NCBI GenBank assembly: GCA_021442845.1
Contig: JABUSD010000184.1
Coordinates: 1-7,519 of the forward strand
DNA from: Holdemanella sp.
Lineage (GTDB): Bacteria; Bacillota_I; Bacilli_A; Erysipelotrichales; Erysipelotrichaceae
Direction of reading: 5' to 3'
Length of the DNA: 7,519 bases
In this document: positions 5,547 through 7,519 of the stretch, piece by piece
How the letters are laid out: each line of letters starts with the position of its first letter
Numbering within the stretch: the first letter of the stretch is position 1
Notes under the pieces: generated by a model
What the model was told of the DNA's origin: nothing
Databases searched by the model: none
Seen by the model: only the letters and a program-made list of their open reading frames with translations
Program-made: the position numbers and the translations under genes

Positions 5547-6215
5547 TTAAAGCTTTATAAACTTATTTTTTTTATAATATAGAAGCAAAGTTACACCTAT
5601 AATGAATAAACATAATATCTGATTTATGGATAATGCATATCCAGTATGTCCATATCGCAAATAATCCAATATAAATTTGGATATGGAACAGATTAGAATA
5701 ATTGTATACTTATCTTTCTTTTTATATCCATATAGAAATAATAGAAAGAAGACAATGGATTCGATAAACTGGATTGGAAAATAGGATCCATGCCTATATT
5801 CAACATGAAAGATGCCATCATATATAAATCCATGACAACAGCCACTAAAGAAACAGCCTAATTTTGAAATGGAATATAATAATGGAAGCACTTTTATATA
5901 TGCATCTAGAAATATATGTGATTTCTTATCATAGATAAAATCATAAATAGTAACAGATACAATTAAACCAATTGCACCACCTATACTATTGAAAGAGGCA
6001 TCCCATATGGAAGTTATAGTTTCATCCATAAGAAAAGACATCCATTTCGAACCAATGATAATAAAAGTTCCTGTCAATAGATAACTATATAGAATGAATC
6101 GCTTTTCGACCTTTTCTTTTAAAAGCTGATAAATGACAATACCAGATAATAGAAAAGAGAATCCAAGCATCAAACCATATAGATGTTTGGATAGATTTAT
6201 AAAATGAAATACCAT
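5547..6215 (-). CDS. Lgt-like (prolipoprotein diacylglyceryl transferase family) membrane protein
   Basis: Polytopic protein of 222 aa with about six or seven hydrophobic segments. Similarity to Lgt, which attaches diacylglycerol to the lipobox Cys of prolipoproteins, is seen in three blocks: NSIGGAIG (76-83) for the conserved GG loop, KLGCFFSGCCHG (118-129) at the place of the Lgt signature GRIGNFxNGE, and FPIQFIES (146-153) for HPTQLYE, followed by LDYLRYGH (183-190). Against the canonical signature, the essential Arg is Lys118, the Asn is Cys121 and the Glu is Cys126, so it is probably not the housekeeping Lgt. The CFxxGCCxG form recurs in Firmicutes paralogues, to my recollection. The ATG at 6215 comes 1 nt after the stop of the zinc-ribbon gene and has no clear SD, so translation is likely coupled. 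No terminator is seen after it. Family fairly sure, activity unknown. Confidence 0.78.
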   Translation of the reverse strand: MVFHFINLSKHLYGLMLGFSFLLSGIVIYQLLKEKVEKRFILYSYLLTGTFIIIGSKWMSFLMDETITSIWDASFNSIGGAIGLIVSVTIYDFIYDKKSHIFLDAYIKVLPLLYSISKLGCFFSGCCHGFIYDGIFHVEYRHGSYFPIQFIESIVFFLLFLYGYKKKDKYTIILICSISKFILDYLRYGHTGYALSINQILCLFIIGVTLLLYYKKNKFIKL

Positions 6216-6216
6216 A

Positions 6217-6630
6217 TCAATAATAATAATTGGAACAATCTCTTAAGGCGAATCCACAGGAAAGGATAGTTATCGCTAAGACCAGTAACATCACAACAAA
6301 TCCAATGATATAGACCCACATCAATATTTTCGCAAATCTATTCTCTGGATATTTCACACGAGCAATCACCATTAGAACAATGGCTACTAATGGAAGTATT
6401 TCAAAGATAGAATAAAGAATCCTATAAAACGGTCCAATATAAGCAAGATTGTTTCTATTCAATTCCAGTAGAAGCTTACGAATCGGTGCTCCTGCAAGCA
6501 TCAAAACTACGGAAATCAAACAAAGGATATCCGGTGTTCTATCTTTTTGCGGTGTATAAAGTGGCATACCGCATTTCTGGCAGAATGTGGCATTTGGAAC
6601 ATTCATTGTATTGCAGTTTTTACATTTCAT
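6217..6630 (-). CDS. Zinc-ribbon membrane protein, function unknown
   Basis: 137 aa. An N-terminal zinc ribbon, C3-x2-C6-x10-C17-x2-C20 followed by G21-M-P-L, should bind one zinc ion in the cytoplasm. Three hydrophobic segments follow, at about 34-50, 67-91 and 101-127, with a short tail ending CSNYYY. Proteins of this build (zinc ribbon plus a few membrane helices) are common in Firmicutes and mostly uncharacterised. The ATG at 6630 lies inside the end of the murE-like gene (11-nt overlap), with AAAGGAAAG a few bases upstream as SD. It is followed after 1 nt by the Lgt-like gene, so the three genes form one tightly packed unit. A role as partner of the Lgt-like protein is inference from spacing only. 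Confidence 0.85.
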   Translation of the reverse strand: MKCKNCNTMNVPNATFCQKCGMPLYTPQKDRTPDILCLISVVLMLAGAPIRKLLLELNRNNLAYIGPFYRILYSIFEILPLVAIVLMVIARVKYPENRFAKILMWVYIIGFVVMLLVLAITILSCGFALRDCSNYYY

Positions 6631-7519
6631 GATTGCTTTCCTTTAAACGATTTAAAATGCATTCCTTAGCGGCAACATTATCCCCAATCCATGGAACTCT
6701 TCCAAATTCATGATACATGAAGACTTCATCCCCTTTTCCTAGAAGTAAGACAACATCTCCGGTATTGGCACTATCGATAGCCTGGCGTATCGCTTCATAA
6801 CGATCAGAGATAAAGATATTGTTTGTTGTCTTTATCCCTTCACGAATCTGAGTGGCAATATCTTTTGGATTTTCATCGCGGGGATCATCCTCTGTTAAAA
6901 TGATATAATCGCAATATGTATCAGCAATTTCCCCAAATACTTTTCGTTTGGCGACATCACGCTTTCCGGCACTTCCAAAGACGGAAATAACCTTATGACT
7001 CTTTCCGGCAACACTTCGTGCAAACTGCATCATCTTTTCCATTCCATCAGGTGTATGGGCAAAATCCGCAACGACTAAGAAGTCCTGTCCACAGTCAATC
7101 TGTTCCATTCTTCCTTCAATCTGTTCAATATTCTTACAGCATTGGATAATGCTGTCTAATTCCATACCTGTTTCATGTAAAGCAGCAATGGAAGCCAATA
7201 GATTGTATACATTGTAGTTGGCAACCAGATTTGTTTTTATAGCATATTTTGCATCTTCATAAATCAAATCAAACGTTGTGTAATTGGGATAGATTCTTAC
7301 ATTCTTGGCCTGATAATCACTTTTATTATCAACACCATAAGTCACAATGCGAGAACGGCATAGCTTTTCAAGGTCGGCATATTTTTCATCATCTACATTT
7401 AAAATGGATACGCCTTCCTTTTTCACTCTTTGCGAAAACAGCATGGCTTTGGCATCAAAATAGTTTTCAAAGGTACCATGGAAATCTAAATGATCATAGG
7501 TAAAATTGGTAAAGATGGC
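6620..7519 (-). CDS. murE: MurE-type UDP-MurNAc-tripeptide synthetase (5' end beyond window)
   Basis: Mur ligase that in MurE adds the third amino acid of the peptidoglycan stem to UDP-MurNAc-L-Ala-D-Glu, using ATP in the cytoplasm. 299 codons are visible; the N-terminal domain and the ATP-binding GKT loop lie outside. Visible landmarks, numbered from the first codon in the window, are FTNFTYDHLDFHGT (3-16), NVYNLLASIAAL (103-114), GRMEQI (136-141), VADFAHTPDGM (150-160), VFGSAGKRD (180-188), LTEDDPRDENP (208-218) and LLGKGDE (259-265). The DDPR motif keeps the Arg of meso-DAP enzymes (DNPR), but Asp replaces Asn, and GKGDE replaces the usual GKGHE, so the third residue added (DAP, Lys or another) cannot be assigned. 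The in-frame ATG at 7444 is internal: homology continues upstream of it. The 3' end overlaps the zinc-ribbon gene by 11 nt. Confidence 0.9.
   Translation of the reverse strand, partial: AIFTNFTYDHLDFHGTFENYFDAKAMLFSQRVKKEGVSILNVDDEKYADLEKLCRSRIVTYGVDNKSDYQAKNVRIYPNYTTFDLIYEDAKYAIKTNLVANYNVYNLLASIAALHETGMELDSIIQCCKNIEQIEGRMEQIDCGQDFLVVADFAHTPDGMEKMMQFARSVAGKSHKVISVFGSAGKRDVAKRKVFGEIADTYCDYIILTEDDPRDENPKDIATQIREGIKTTNNIFISDRYEAIRQAIDSANTGDVVLLLGKGDEVFMYHEFGRVPWIGDNVAAKECILNRLKESNHEM

Noticed and set aside
7444..7446. ATG at 7446-7444 as the start of the Mur ligase
   Set aside because: In-frame homology (FTN, DHLDFHGT) continues upstream to the window edge, so this Met is internal.
7249..7503. 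Plus-strand frame of 84 codons opposite the Mur ligase
   Set aside because: The minus strand reads as continuous Mur ligase homology to the window edge, so this frame is a shadow rich in His and Gln.
1..7519. CRISPR arrays, insertion sequences, phage or defence islands, tRNA/rRNA genes
   Set aside because: No spaced direct repeats, transposase frames, terminal inverted repeats or cloverleaf sequences were seen; gene content is housekeeping.

Overview
The window looks like chromosomal DNA of an AT-rich, low-GC Gram-positive bacterium (Bacillota), most plausibly an Erysipelotrichia/Coprobacillaceae-type gut anaerobe. The reasons are strong AGGAGG-type Shine-Dalgarno sites, a T-box leader in front of a hisS-aspS pair, a 6S RNA candidate directly downstream of aspS (as with bsrA in Bacillus subtilis), and AT-biased codon use. 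The genus is inference. All recognised genes lie on the minus strand, so they are read from high to low coordinates. The plus-strand open frames look like antisense shadows.

Layout in the order of transcription. (1) 7519-6620: the C-terminal 299 codons of a MurE-type Mur ligase, cut by the window edge. Its end overlaps a 137-aa zinc-ribbon membrane protein (6630-6217), which is followed after 1 nt by a 222-aa Lgt-like membrane protein (6215-5547). (2) A good promoter (5542-5515) drives rpsU (5479-5300), which ends in a GNRA-loop terminator (5298-5275). (3) phoH (5257-4304) uses a TTG start with a perfect SD only a few bases after that terminator. (4) A promoter overlapping the phoH 3' end (4314-4286) starts a ~229-nt T-box leader. 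The leader controls the translationally coupled hisS (4050-2758) and aspS (2755-1010) genes and has an overlapping GAC/CAC specifier (GACAC). (5) An intrinsic terminator (1010-983) starts inside the aspS stop codon. (6) A separate promoter (952-925) drives a ~154-nt structured RNA (918-765), best explained as 6S RNA. (7) A 43-aa single-membrane-segment microprotein (701-570) precedes an HD-domain hydrolase (568 to beyond position 1) by 1 nt.

Functionally this is mostly housekeeping: cell-wall precursor synthesis, ribosomal protein S21, tRNA charging for His and Asp, and probably a 6S regulator of RNA polymerase. The accessory parts are the zinc-ribbon/Lgt-like membrane pair and the microprotein/HD pair. 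The most interesting regulatory point is the T-box, whose specifier could be read in two registers, one for each synthetase it controls. I see no CRISPR array, insertion sequence, phage, tRNA or rRNA gene, and no convincing case for a wholly new system.
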